Shown: positions 19,578 through 28,116 of the stretch, piece after piece
How positions within the stretch are numbered: position 1 is the first letter of the stretch
Layout of the letters: every line of letters starts with the position of its first letter
Assembly (NCBI GenBank): GCA_030604525.1
Contig: JAUVVQ010000023.1
Location: 1-37,242, forward strand
Length of the DNA stretch: 37,242 bases
Direction: 5' to 3'
Source: Phycisphaerae bacterium
GTDB lineage: Bacteria; Planctomycetota; Phycisphaerae; Sedimentisphaerales; Anaerobacaceae
Made by a program: the position numbers and the translations under genes
Notes under the pieces: model-generated
Told to the model about the DNA's origin: nothing
Database searches by the model: none
The model's input: only the letters and a program-made list of their open reading frames with translations

Positions 19578-19606
19578 TTGACATTTCAACTAAAATCTGA
19601 TAAAAT
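19578..19606 (+). promoter_or_regulatory. Near-consensus sigma70 promoter
   Basis: A perfect TTGACA (19578-19583) and TAAAAT (19601-19606) are separated by 17 bases. Transcription should begin near 19613, about 50 bases before the ATG at 19664. It makes the two secreted-protein genes independent of the polysaccharide operon. Confidence 0.75.
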
Positions 19607-19615
19607 AGGCAAACT

Positions 19616-19625
19616 GGGAATTCCC
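19616..19625. promoter_or_regulatory. Perfect palindrome at the transcription start, candidate operator
   Basis: GGGAATTCCC lies immediately downstream of the -10 box, at about +4 to +13. A symmetric site here could bind a repressor. The assignment rests on position and symmetry only; the regulator is unknown. Confidence 0.35.
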
Positions 19626-19663
19626 GAATTATCCTTAAAAATGTTAAATTGAAGGGGTCTCTA

Positions 19664-22285
19664 ATGAGGTCTTTTAAAAAGAAGCGGGAGAATAATAAAT
19701 TAATGATTTTAGTTGTCATAGTGCTGCTTTGCCTTTTTCCACAAGCCGGCAGGGCTTCAATTACCATAACGAATCCGAGCTTTGAATCGGGTTCCACCGG
19801 TTGGAGTGGTAGTATCAGCACAGGAAATAGTGAATACTACAGCCCGGTGGACGGCACCCATTATGCCAAAAGCACAGGCGGTGCGGGCTACACTTACCAG
19901 CAGACCAATCACACCATAGCCACTGGTGAAACTTATACGCTCAAGGTCTGGGCAAGGAGCACTAATGGAGTCGGAATTACCGCTGCCACTAACGCAGAAG
20001 TGCGATTCTACTATGGTTCGACAACGATTGACTCTGTTACTCAGGATGTTAATCCGGCACGCCTCCTTGGTGCTCCGCGAACTGAGTCCAACGACGACGG
20101 CGGAAATGTATGGATTGATAACGGATACCGACATGAGTTTGCCGATATTCATATGTATCAGGAGCTAAGTGATGACCCGCTCGCTGACCCGTGGTACGCC
20201 TGCTGGGATGATTATGATGACTATAAAAACCTGGAGGCCTGGGCTGTGTGCCCCGTTATCGTGCCGGGTCACAAATGGGTATATGGCGATTATGCTGATG
20301 ACAATCCTTCTACCCCTTTTGCAGAAATCAGGTTTATCCAGGCCTTAAGTGGTGGTGACCCCGCTTACAACTGGACTAATGACTACACCTCGGTTTTATA
20401 CACCGATGATGGAGATGAGGACCCATGGGTTATTGACCCTCATCTTTACTATGATGACGCAACCGGCAGATTATGGATGTCCTGGGGAGGTGGAACTATC
20501 TGGGTTTGTGAAATGGACCCTACCGATGGTAGGCTGATTAATCACCCTTCGGACAAAAATTATAATGCCCATCCGGAGTATCATACCCCGGTTGCTTACT
20601 GGAGTGGTGATGAATGGTCAAGTGACTGGGTGGAAGGGCCGGCCCTTTATAAGCATAATGGATTCTGGTACTGTTTCGGCTCCTACGGCAATTTAGGCGC
20701 GAACTACACCATCCGTGGTGGCAGGGGTGCCAGTCCGACAGGGCCATTCTACGACAAGGACGGCGTGGCTTTGACCCAGTGGGATTCAAGTGAAAACGAA
20801 TATGGTAACACCATATTTCTTGGTCATGAAGGTGGACAGGACAATCCCGGTCATCCCCATATCTGGGAAGAGTCCGGAATATTCTATATGGGATACGACT
20901 ATACAGATGAATATACCGGCTCAGCCATCGACCGGTTCGGAATCCGCAAGCTTTATTGGGTCGATGGCTGGCCCGTGGTTGCTTACACTCCTATTGAGGT
21001 TACTTTCTATGCGGACGACTATCCCGCAGCAATCGGTCAAAAGCTCGGCATCTCCTTCCGGAATACAGGCATCGCTCCTTCGACTGCCGCCTTTGATTAT
21101 GTTTCGCTGACATTTACAATACCTGAGGAAATCTCCACGCCGGAACAATTAAATCAACTCGGAAACAATCCTGATAATTGGGACCAAAGCTTCATTTTAA
21201 CCGCTGACATCGATATGAACGACTACTCTTACACTGCCGCACTTATCGCCCCGGATGTAAATAACAGCTCTTCCGGTTTCCAGGGAACTGGCTTTGCCGG
21301 CATCTTTGACGGAAACAATCACACAATTTCCAATTTTAACTGTGCTGCCGCTGATGACGACTACGTCGGCTTGTTCGGTTATATCACCGGCCCGCAGGCA
21401 CGGGTCAGAGACCTTACCCTCCTCGACCCAAATGTCAGAGGCCACCTTTATGTTGGCGCACTCATCGGAGAGCTCGCCGAAGGCGCTGTCAAAAACTGTG
21501 GTATTCAGAATGGTTTTGTCACCGGGGCCGGTTACGTAGGCATCCTGGCAGGTTCCAGCTCCGGCACCATTCAAAACTGTTACGCACAGGGAAACTGCTC
21601 AGTCCTGGGGGCAAGAGACCTCGGCGGTGGGCTGCTCGGCTATAATGACCAGGGCCTGGTAACCGAATGTTTTTCCCTCTGTAATATCAATGGAGGCGAC
21701 CAGACAGGCGGACTGGTAGGCGTCAATAATTACGGCAATGTCACCAACTGTTACTCTTCAGGCAGTGTGGATGGCCTGATTATGGCTGGAGGACTAATCG
21801 CCAACAACCGTTACGGCTCTGTAGAGAACTGCTATACAGCCGCCGATGTATCGGCAGGCGACCCGGACATCACAGGCGCATTGGCAGGCGGCGATGTGGA
21901 TGGCATATTCCAGAGCTGTTTCTGGGACTCGGATATTAATCCCGATTTAAACGGCATCGGCAACGCTGTCGACCCGAATGTAATTGGAAAAACCACCGCA
22001 GAATTACAGACCGAATCCACCTTCACGAATGCCGGCTGGGACTTCGTCGATATATGGAAATTCAGGTGTGAAGGGATGAACTATCCACGACTAATCTGGC
22101 AGACAACCAACCCGCCGGACTACCTTTGTCCGGATGGCGTGGGCTTTGAAGACTATGCTGCCTTCGCTCAGCAATGGCTCAATACCGCCTGCGGTAACTG
22201 CGGCGGGGCCGACCTCACCGGCGATGGAAATGTTGATTATTACGATTTGGATATCTTTACCGATAACTGGCTTCAGGGAAGATAA
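19664..22285 (+). CDS. Secreted GH43-like protein with GLUG repeats and dockerin-like tail
   Basis: This is an 873-residue exported protein. Residues 1-31 form a signal peptide ending PQAGRA. SITITNPSFESGSTGWSG opens a CBM4/9-like beta-sandwich (about 32-125). Residues about 140-430 resemble a family 43 glycosidase: IDPHLYYDD holds Asp258 (pKa modulator), WVEGPALY holds Glu324 (general acid), GHPHIWEESGIFYMGYD supplies the late His, and FADIHM gives a candidate base Asp161. Residues 441-485 look like the missing second half of the beta-sandwich. GLUG-type repeats (about 535-730) follow. The tail ends in DLTGDGNVDYYDL, a dockerin-like EF-hand. GH43 enzymes act on arabinose- or xylose-containing glycans. 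ATG 19664 is chosen over TTG 19649 because AAGGGG (19652-19657) precedes it. Confidence 0.8.
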   Translation: MRSFKKKRENNKLMILVVIVLLCLFPQAGRASITITNPSFESGSTGWSGSISTGNSEYYSPVDGTHYAKSTGGAGYTYQQTNHTIATGETYTLKVWARSTNGVGITAATNAEVRFYYGSTTIDSVTQDVNPARLLGAPRTESNDDGGNVWIDNGYRHEFADIHMYQELSDDPLADPWYACWDDYDDYKNLEAWAVCPVIVPGHKWVYGDYADDNPSTPFAEIRFIQALSGGDPAYNWTNDYTSVLYTDDGDEDPWVIDPHLYYDDATGRLWMSWGGGTIWVCEMDPTDGRLINHPSDKNYNAHPEYHTPVAYWSGDEWSSDWVEGPALYKHNGFWYCFGSYGNLGANYTIRGGRGASPTGPFYDKDGVALTQWDSSENEYGNTIFLGHEGGQDNPGHPHIWEESGIFYMGYDYTDEYTGSAIDRFGIRKLYWVDGWPVVAYTPIEVTFYADDYPAAIGQKLGISFRNTGIAPSTAAFDYVSLTFTIPEEISTPEQLNQLGNNPDNWDQSFILTADIDMNDYSYTAALIAPDVNNSSSGFQGTGFAGIFDGNNHTISNFNCAAADDDYVGLFGYITGPQARVRDLTLLDPNVRGHLYVGALIGELAEGAVKNCGIQNGFVTGAGYVGILAGSSSGTIQNCYAQGNCSVLGARDLGGGLLGYNDQGLVTECFSLCNINGGDQTGGLVGVNNYGNVTNCYSSGSVDGLIMAGGLIANNRYGSVENCYTAADVSAGDPDITGALAGGDVDGIFQSCFWDSDINPDLNGIGNAVDPNVIGKTTAELQTESTFTNAGWDFVDIWKFRCEGMNYPRLIWQTTNPPDYLCPDGVGFEDYAAFAQQWLNTACGNCGGADLTGDGNVDYYDLDIFTDNWLQGR
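21187..22240 (+). repeat. Direct duplication, copy A: GLUG plus dockerin-like module
   Basis: The 3' part of this gene is repeated in the next one at about 23708-24842. Long stretches are almost identical, for example the segment around 22015-22195 against 24610-24790, which differs at only a few positions. Copy A lacks one GLUG unit that copy B carries. Confidence 0.8.
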
Positions 22286-22345
22286 AATGAAAAACCTTTT
22301 TGTATCTATGAGTAAATATATTTATTTGTTAAAAGGAAATTTATT

Positions 22346-24880
22346 ATGTTTAAGCGAATAGTTTTTTTAGCTGCAGTTCTTTTGCTGCTTACAGGAACGA
22401 CCTTAAAAGCTGTTGATGCTCCTGAAATGCAGTGGCATAAAGGGTATGGCACCAGTTATGGAAACCATCCCCATGAGGGTATGCAGACCAGCGACGGCGG
22501 CTACATCGCGATAGGACAAACCTGGGACTCAGCCGATTACCCTGAAATGTTCGTTGTTAAGACAAATTCCAGCGGCAACAAAGAATGGCAGAAAATAGTT
22601 GGGGCAAGCAGTCAACCCGACATTGGTATATGTGTGGCTGAAGTTTCAGATGGTTTCATATGTGGCGGCGGACTTTATGACGGCAATATGAAAAGGGCTT
22701 TGGTAAAACTTAATAAAGCATCAGGCAATATCGTTTCCGGCTGGCCCAAGTACTATTCCGGTTCTCAAAACTGTGCAATCCGGGGAATTGAGATACTTGG
22801 CGACGGTTCTATTGTCGCCACCGGATACGTTAATAGTCCGGAATCAGGCTTTCTATTTATTTGCGATGACGGAGACGGCTTCATAATGAAGACCGATTCG
22901 AGCGGGAATTTAGTATGGGACAAAACCCTCTCTGTTCCTCAGGGCACCAAGGTTCGCCAAATCAGCACAGGTTTCGCAGTTTGTTCTACAGCATGGTACT
23001 ATGATGGTGGCGACCATCAGGATGCGGTTCTCATAAAGACCGACAGTAACGGTAACGAGACTAACAAATATCACTATGGAGGCACCGGCGACGATCTTTG
23101 TTATGATTTCGATTTAACTTCAGATGGTGGTTATATCCTGGGCGGACATACCACTTCGTATGGCGTTGCTAACTGGGACTACTATTTCGTAAAGGTTAAT
23201 AGTTCAGGAGTTGAACAGTGGCATAAGACTTTTGGCCAGCCCAGGGGTTATGACGCCAATTACATTCATGACGAGGGCTATGCTGTCAGACAGACTCCCG
23301 ATGGCGGCTATATCATAGCCGGCGGCTCCGGAGATGAATATAGCTATTCTGATTGCAGTCATCCTGCCGGTTGCTCGGACGAATGGAAGGCATATCTGGT
23401 AAAAACAGACAGCAGTGGAAACGTGCAGTGGCAAGGCGTTTACCCGAACCAGGCGGATGTAGGTAACACTGCGGCTGAATATATCGGCCTGACAAGTGAC
23501 GGTGGGTATATTGTTTTTACAGATACAGATTGCTTTTACGATACGGTTGGTTCCTTTGCCTTTGGATTTATGAAAATAGAACCTGAGCACAACTATTCCG
23601 GCGGAGCCGGCGAACCCAACAATCCTTACAGAATCGCCACGCCGAATGATTTGAACACAATTAGACAATACGAATACGATTGGGATGAACACTTCGTACT
23701 CATAAACGACATCAATATAGCCGAATACTCTTGCACTGCCGCACTTATCGCTCCGGATGTAAATAACACCTATTCCGGTTTTCAGGGGACAGCTTTTACC
23801 GGCGTCTTTGACGGAAATAATCACACAATTTCCAATTTTAACTGTGCTGCAGCTAATGGCGACTACATCGGCTTGTTCGGTTATGTCTCCGGCACGCAGG
23901 CGCAAGTCAAAAACCTTACCCTCCTCGACCCTAACGTCAGCGGTGATTCTTATGTCGGCGCACTTGTCGGAGATCTCGCCGAAGGCAAAATCACAAACTG
24001 TAATGTGCAGGGAGGAAGGATAATCGGAGATGATGATACCGGAGGACTCATCGGACGAATAGAAGGAAACCTGCAAACCGAAATTACCAACTGTTTTGCC
24101 GACGACTGCAATGTTACCGGCGGAACTCGTGTAGGTACGTTTGCCGGTTCCAGCTCCGGTACCATTCAAAACTGTTATGCACAGGGAAACTGCTTAGTCC
24201 TGACATCTCGAGGCATCGGCGGTGGACTGCTCGGCTATAATGGCCAGGGCCTGGTAACCGAATGTTTTTCCCTCTGTGATATCAATGGAGGTGGGCATAT
24301 AGGCGGACTGATAGGAGCTACTGATTACGGCAATGTCGCCAACTGTTACTCTTTAGGCAGTGTGGACGGCCTGAATATGGTCGGTGGTCTCATCGGTTAT
24401 AACCATTACGGCCCTGTAGAGAACTGCTATACAGCCGCCGATGTATTGGAAGGAAAGCCCGACATCACAGGTGCATTGATAGGCGACGATGTGGATGGCA
24501 TATTCCAGAATTGCTTCTGGGACTCGGATGTTAATCCCGATGTAAACGGCATCGGAAATACTACCGACCCGAATGTAATAGGAAAAACCACCGTAGAATT
24601 ACAAACCGAATCCACCTTCACGAATGCCGGCTGGGACTTCCTCGATATATGGAAATTCAGGTGTGAAGGGATGAGCTATCCACGACTAATCTGGCAGACA
24701 ACCAACCCGCCGGACTACCTTTGTCCGGATGGCGTGGGCTTTGAAGATTTTGCTGCCTTCGCTCAGCAATGGCTCAATACCGCCTGCGGACTTTGCGGCG
24801 GGGCCGACCTCACCGGCGATGGAAATGTTGATTACTATGACTTGCAGCTTTTCGTAGAGCAATGGCTGCAAAACCCGTAA
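22346..24880 (+). CDS. Secreted beta-propeller-like protein with GLUG repeats and dockerin-like tail
   Basis: This is an 844-residue exported protein. MFKRIVFLAAVLLLLTGTTL is a signal peptide of about 22 residues. Residues about 35-410 contain blade-like repeats marked by TSDGGYIAIG, TSDGGYILGG, TPDGGYIIAG and TSDGGYIVFT, each followed by a K-x-(D/N)-S-(S/N)-G-N-x-x-W/K turn. This is typical of beta-propeller repeat proteins with unknown ligands. The C-terminal half (about 455-844) parallels the preceding gene: GLUG repeats such as GGLLGYNGQGLVTECFSL, then CPDGVGFEDFAAFAQQWLN and an EF-hand-like DLTGDGNVDYYDL. It carries an additional GLUG unit near TGGLIGRIEGNLQTEITNC. AAAAGGA precedes the ATG. 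It is probably a surface or carbohydrate-binding protein; no catalytic domain is recognised. Confidence 0.8.
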   Translation: MFKRIVFLAAVLLLLTGTTLKAVDAPEMQWHKGYGTSYGNHPHEGMQTSDGGYIAIGQTWDSADYPEMFVVKTNSSGNKEWQKIVGASSQPDIGICVAEVSDGFICGGGLYDGNMKRALVKLNKASGNIVSGWPKYYSGSQNCAIRGIEILGDGSIVATGYVNSPESGFLFICDDGDGFIMKTDSSGNLVWDKTLSVPQGTKVRQISTGFAVCSTAWYYDGGDHQDAVLIKTDSNGNETNKYHYGGTGDDLCYDFDLTSDGGYILGGHTTSYGVANWDYYFVKVNSSGVEQWHKTFGQPRGYDANYIHDEGYAVRQTPDGGYIIAGGSGDEYSYSDCSHPAGCSDEWKAYLVKTDSSGNVQWQGVYPNQADVGNTAAEYIGLTSDGGYIVFTDTDCFYDTVGSFAFGFMKIEPEHNYSGGAGEPNNPYRIATPNDLNTIRQYEYDWDEHFVLINDINIAEYSCTAALIAPDVNNTYSGFQGTAFTGVFDGNNHTISNFNCAAANGDYIGLFGYVSGTQAQVKNLTLLDPNVSGDSYVGALVGDLAEGKITNCNVQGGRIIGDDDTGGLIGRIEGNLQTEITNCFADDCNVTGGTRVGTFAGSSSGTIQNCYAQGNCLVLTSRGIGGGLLGYNGQGLVTECFSLCDINGGGHIGGLIGATDYGNVANCYSLGSVDGLNMVGGLIGYNHYGPVENCYTAADVLEGKPDITGALIGDDVDGIFQNCFWDSDVNPDVNGIGNTTDPNVIGKTTVELQTESTFTNAGWDFLDIWKFRCEGMSYPRLIWQTTNPPDYLCPDGVGFEDFAAFAQQWLNTACGLCGGADLTGDGNVDYYDLQLFVEQWLQNP
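23708..24842 (+). repeat. Direct duplication, copy B: GLUG plus dockerin-like module
   Basis: This is the second copy of the module described at about 21187-22240. Copy B holds about 30 extra residues (one GLUG unit near 24030-24125) between blocks that otherwise align. The most 3' part, from about 24600, is the best conserved. Confidence 0.8.
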
Positions 24881-25219
24881 CCTGAACAACCGCTCGTTTC
24901 AATAGCTTAAGGCCGTTTCTCCTTGGTTACCTCCTCCGGCACCGCTGACTTCATCGGTTTCCCCTTTCCGCAGCAGGAACTAACTAAAGACTATACGTCT
25001 GCCTGAATCCGGCAAACGACAGCGACAGCCCTGGCTTATATTGTTGAATTTATCGAGCAAACAGGTAGAATCTTTTTACTATTGAAATTATTACTTAACT
25101 TGGGTACCCTGAAAAAAATAAGACCTGCCGTCTCGCAGCTTACACTTGCAGATAAACTGATTAGGCGGGATTCTGAAAATGCGACTATCAAAGCATAATC
25201 TGCAAAAGGAAATTCAACC
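24881..25219. other. Intergenic region before tmk
   Basis: No gene with a proper start is seen in these 339 bases. The only notable stretch is a plus-strand frame open from 25007 to TAA 25196-25198 without an ATG; it encodes a hydrophobic segment, IEQTGRIFLLLKLLLNLGTL. It faintly resembles the N-terminus of MlaE-type ABC permeases and could be gene debris. No terminator or clear promoter was recognised; an AAGGA at 25206-25210 serves tmk. Confidence 0.4.
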
Positions 25220-25927
25220 TTGGGTGAAAATAACTTCAAAAATAAATTAAAATCCAAATTCATCGTCCTCGACGGGCCTGACGGCTGCGGAAAATCCACG
25301 CAATTGAATTTACTTGCTAATTACCTAAAAGAAGAAGGTCTCGATATTGTAAAAACCCATGACCCGGGAGGAACCGCAATCGGCGACCAAATCCGCCGCC
25401 TTTTAAAGTATGATGCTAAAGGGGAAATGGACTTTCACACTGAGACAATGTTATTTATGGCATCGAGGGCTCAACTTGTTGCAGAGATAATCAAACCAGC
25501 TTTGGAAAATCGTAAAACAGTATTGTGTGACAGATTTATCTCAGCCACTTGTGCTTATCAAGGAAGTAGCGGCTATCCTCTTGACTGGATCATTAAGCTT
25601 GGTAAGTTTGCAGTGGGAGATATTTGGCCTGATTTGACGATCATAATTGATGTGCCTGCCGATGAAGGTTGTAAACGAACTGGGAGAAAACGACACAAAA
25701 GAACAATAATGAATCACAAACATGCCAATCAAGGACACCTTTTCGAGGATGTAACACTGGACAGATTTGATTCGAAGACTTTGGAATATCACCGAAAAGT
25801 TAGAAAGTGGTTTCTAAAGCTGGAAAACAATTTCCCCGGGATCGTGAAAATCGTAGATGGTAGCAAAGCACAAATTAACACAGTTCATCAAAGAATAAAA
25901 GAGGTTATCTTGGAAACTTTTTCTTAG
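25220..25927 (+). CDS. tmk: Thymidylate kinase
   Basis: This 235-residue enzyme phosphorylates dTMP to dTDP with ATP, an essential step in dTTP supply. FIVLDGPDGCGKSTQLNLLA holds the P-loop (residues 19-27), KTHDPGGTAIG the dTMP-binding region, and VLCDRFISATCAYQG the DR-Y/F motif that positions dTMP. The LID segment (GRKRHKRTIMNHKHANQGHL) is unusually rich in Lys and His. The start is TTG 25220, supported by AAGGA about nine bases before it. No ATG is available upstream of the P-loop in this frame. The stop is three bases before holB, so the two are probably co-translated. Codon use is mixed, becoming more A/T-rich after the first 200 bases. Confidence 0.92.
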   Translation: MGENNFKNKLKSKFIVLDGPDGCGKSTQLNLLANYLKEEGLDIVKTHDPGGTAIGDQIRRLLKYDAKGEMDFHTETMLFMASRAQLVAEIIKPALENRKTVLCDRFISATCAYQGSSGYPLDWIIKLGKFAVGDIWPDLTIIIDVPADEGCKRTGRKRHKRTIMNHKHANQGHLFEDVTLDRFDSKTLEYHRKVRKWFLKLENNFPGIVKIVDGSKAQINTVHQRIKEVILETFS

Positions 25928-25930
25928 TAT

Positions 25931-27058
25931 ATGTCATTCAAGAAAATTTACTCACAACAAAAAGTTATAACCGCCTTACAGAAGGCCTACAGCTTGCAGA
26001 AAATTCCGCACGCCTACATCTTCGCAGGATATCAAGGCGTCGGAAAGTTCACCACCGCAAGGCAATGGGCGAAACTGCTTCTCTGCCGGAACCCGCAAAT
26101 CGAAAAAAACGGCTCCTCGCCGTTCGCCGACTCCTGCAGCCGCTGCGAATCCTGCAGACTCCTCGACGCAGACTCACACCCGGACCTGAACATAGTTCAC
26201 AAAGAACTTTTAGAATATACCAGAAATGGAAAAAACAAAACCACCCCCGTCGAATTCCCGATTGATGTCGTTCGTGAATTCATCATCGAAAAAGCTCCAA
26301 GTAAACCAACTATCTCAAAAAGAAAAATCTTCATCCTCACGGAAGCTGAAAAACTAAACTCCTCTTCACAGAATGCCTTGATGAAAATACTCGAAGAGCC
26401 ACCCGGATTTTGCAGTATCATACTCCTGTGTACCAGAATGGAAAAACTCCTGCCCACTACAAAATCAAGATGCCAGGTAATCCGTTTTTCCGCCGTCGAT
26501 GAAAAAATCATTACCGATGAGCTAAAACAAAAAAATCTTGAACCGCAAAAAGCCGGGTTCTTCGCACGTCTCTCGAACGGCTCGCTGGGATTGGCCTGCC
26601 GATGGGCTGACCTCGAAATCAACAACGCACAACTCTACAAAATAAAAACCGAAATCATAAACGAAATCGCTGATTACAAGCTCCCCAATGCCCTTGACCT
26701 CGCCCAAAAATGCCTCCGGGATGCTAAAACCATTGCTGATGTTTGGACTGACCTCGAAAAAAACACAAGTAAGGCAGACTTAAAAAGAAAAGCTCAAAAA
26801 ACCCTTATCCAAATAATCACCTCCGCCTTCCGGGATGCTATGAAAATAAAATTCGAAAAACCGGAACAGTTCATAAATTTCGACCAGAAAAAGAAAATCG
26901 AAAAAATATCCTCACGCTTTAAACCCGAAAATTCCGCCGAAAAAATCACCTCCTGCTATCAGGCGGTCAGATGGATTGATGACAACGTGAACGAAAAGCT
27001 TATTTTCGAACACCTGTTGTTAAATCTGAACATTTCTGATAAGATAGAAGCTTTATAA
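25931..27058 (+). CDS. holB: DNA polymerase III delta' subunit (clamp loader)
   Basis: This is a 375-residue AAA+ protein of the clamp-loader complex, which loads the sliding clamp during replication. KIPHAYIFAGYQGVGKFTTA contains a degenerate P-loop near residues 33-41. A four-cysteine zinc module lies near residues 52-78 (LLCRNPQIEK then SCSRCESCRLL). KIFILTEAEKLNSSSQNALM is the Walker B-like region, followed by ILEEPPGFCSIILLC and the SRCQVIRF sensor-1/SRC motif typical of delta' and tau/gamma. The C-terminal collar is Lys-rich. It follows tmk by three bases, as in many bacteria where tmk and holB share an operon. Confidence 0.9.
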   Translation: MSFKKIYSQQKVITALQKAYSLQKIPHAYIFAGYQGVGKFTTARQWAKLLLCRNPQIEKNGSSPFADSCSRCESCRLLDADSHPDLNIVHKELLEYTRNGKNKTTPVEFPIDVVREFIIEKAPSKPTISKRKIFILTEAEKLNSSSQNALMKILEEPPGFCSIILLCTRMEKLLPTTKSRCQVIRFSAVDEKIITDELKQKNLEPQKAGFFARLSNGSLGLACRWADLEINNAQLYKIKTEIINEIADYKLPNALDLAQKCLRDAKTIADVWTDLEKNTSKADLKRKAQKTLIQIITSAFRDAMKIKFEKPEQFINFDQKKKIEKISSRFKPENSAEKITSCYQAVRWIDDNVNEKLIFEHLLLNLNISDKIEAL

Positions 27059-27108
27059 AATCTGTGGTTGTTAACTTCAATATTAGAAAGCCCTGGGAAT
27101 AGATTACT

Positions 27109-28107
27109 ATGGCAGAAAGTAAAACTGAAAAAACCGAGAGAAGAAAACACCAAAAATATATGCTCGTCAGCTTCGGACGAATGCAGGAGCTCGGATGGTT
27201 CGTTCATAACCGGGACAAAATCACCAAAACTAATAAAAGGGTCGTCATAAAAACAAATAGAGGACTTGAGCTGGGATACCTTGTCGGACGATTTGCTTCT
27301 TACAAAGAAGGGAAATTCAAACTCGGCCAAAAACAGCTAAATCAATACTACAAAAAAAATGATATCGAGTTCGCCTGCAAAAAAAGCGGAAAATTTGTCA
27401 GATACGCCTCACATACGGACGTCAGCGAAGAAAAACACCTTAAAAAAATCGCAAAGGAAGAAAAACAATGCTGCCGGAAGTTCACCGAAGAGCTAAACCT
27501 CCCTATGAAAATCGTTGACGTCGAACATATTTTCGGTGGAGAAAGAATCATCTTCTACTTTATGGCCGACGGAAGAGTCGATTTCAGAGAGCTTGTAAAA
27601 AAACTCGCTGACGAATACCAGACCAGAATCGAAATGAGACAAATCGGCTCAAGAGACGAAGCGAAAATCCTCGGTGATTTCGAAACCTGTGGACAGCAGT
27701 GCTGTTGCCAGAGATTCCTGAAAGACTTAAAACCCGTTAGTATGAGAATGGCAAAACTACAGAAAGCCACACTTGACCCCGCAAAAATCTCCGGCTACTG
27801 CGGCAGGTTAAAATGCTGCCTCAGATATGAGGATGAAGACTACTCCGAGCTGGAAAAAAGACTGCCTCGTAGAGGAACAACTGTTAAAACAGAAATAGGA
27901 ACCGGAAAAGTCGTTGACTACCACATCTTGACCCAGCTCCTTAAAATAAAACTCGATGGAGCCAATACGGAACCAATTGTCGTTCCGCTTGAGAAAATCG
28001 AAGTCATTGAAAACTCCTCTCAACAGCCGAGCAAAAGTAAAAAAAATAACCATAACAACAATAAAGAACATCCTCAGAACCAGGACAAAAAGAACAACAA
28101 TAAATAA
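27109..28107 (+). CDS. ricT: PSP1-domain protein, RicT/YaaT-like
   Basis: This is a 332-residue cytoplasmic protein with a PSP1 C-terminal domain. MLVSFGRMQELGWFVHNRDK and RGLELGYLVGRF form the N-terminal beta-rich part, and MKIVDVEHIFGGERIIFYFM with ADGRVDFRELVKKLA is the PSP1 core. Two cysteine clusters, CGQQCCCQRFL and GYCGRLKCCLRYE, match the iron-sulfur-binding cysteines of RicT. In Bacillus subtilis RicT works with RicA and RicF in RNase Y-dependent mRNA maturation; whether that role holds here is unknown. The C-terminus is an Asn/Lys-rich tail with low complexity. Position between holB and metG mirrors the Firmicutes yaaT neighbourhood. ATG 27109 has no strong ribosome site. Confidence 0.88.
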   Translation: MAESKTEKTERRKHQKYMLVSFGRMQELGWFVHNRDKITKTNKRVVIKTNRGLELGYLVGRFASYKEGKFKLGQKQLNQYYKKNDIEFACKKSGKFVRYASHTDVSEEKHLKKIAKEEKQCCRKFTEELNLPMKIVDVEHIFGGERIIFYFMADGRVDFRELVKKLADEYQTRIEMRQIGSRDEAKILGDFETCGQQCCCQRFLKDLKPVSMRMAKLQKATLDPAKISGYCGRLKCCLRYEDEDYSELEKRLPRRGTTVKTEIGTGKVVDYHILTQLLKIKLDGANTEPIVVPLEKIEVIENSSQQPSKSKKNNHNNNKEHPQNQDKKNNNK

Positions 28108-28116
28108 GGAAATTGT

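Noticed and set aside
23204..24169. 321-codon open frame on the minus strand inside the second GLUG gene
   Set aside because: It lies antisense to a repeat-rich, compositionally biased coding region; it has no ribosome site or recognisable domain, and a shorter shadow appears at the equivalent place in the first copy.
27068..27250. 60-codon plus-strand frame overlapping the start of ricT
   Set aside because: It is out of frame with ricT, has no family features and is explained by overlap with a well-supported gene.
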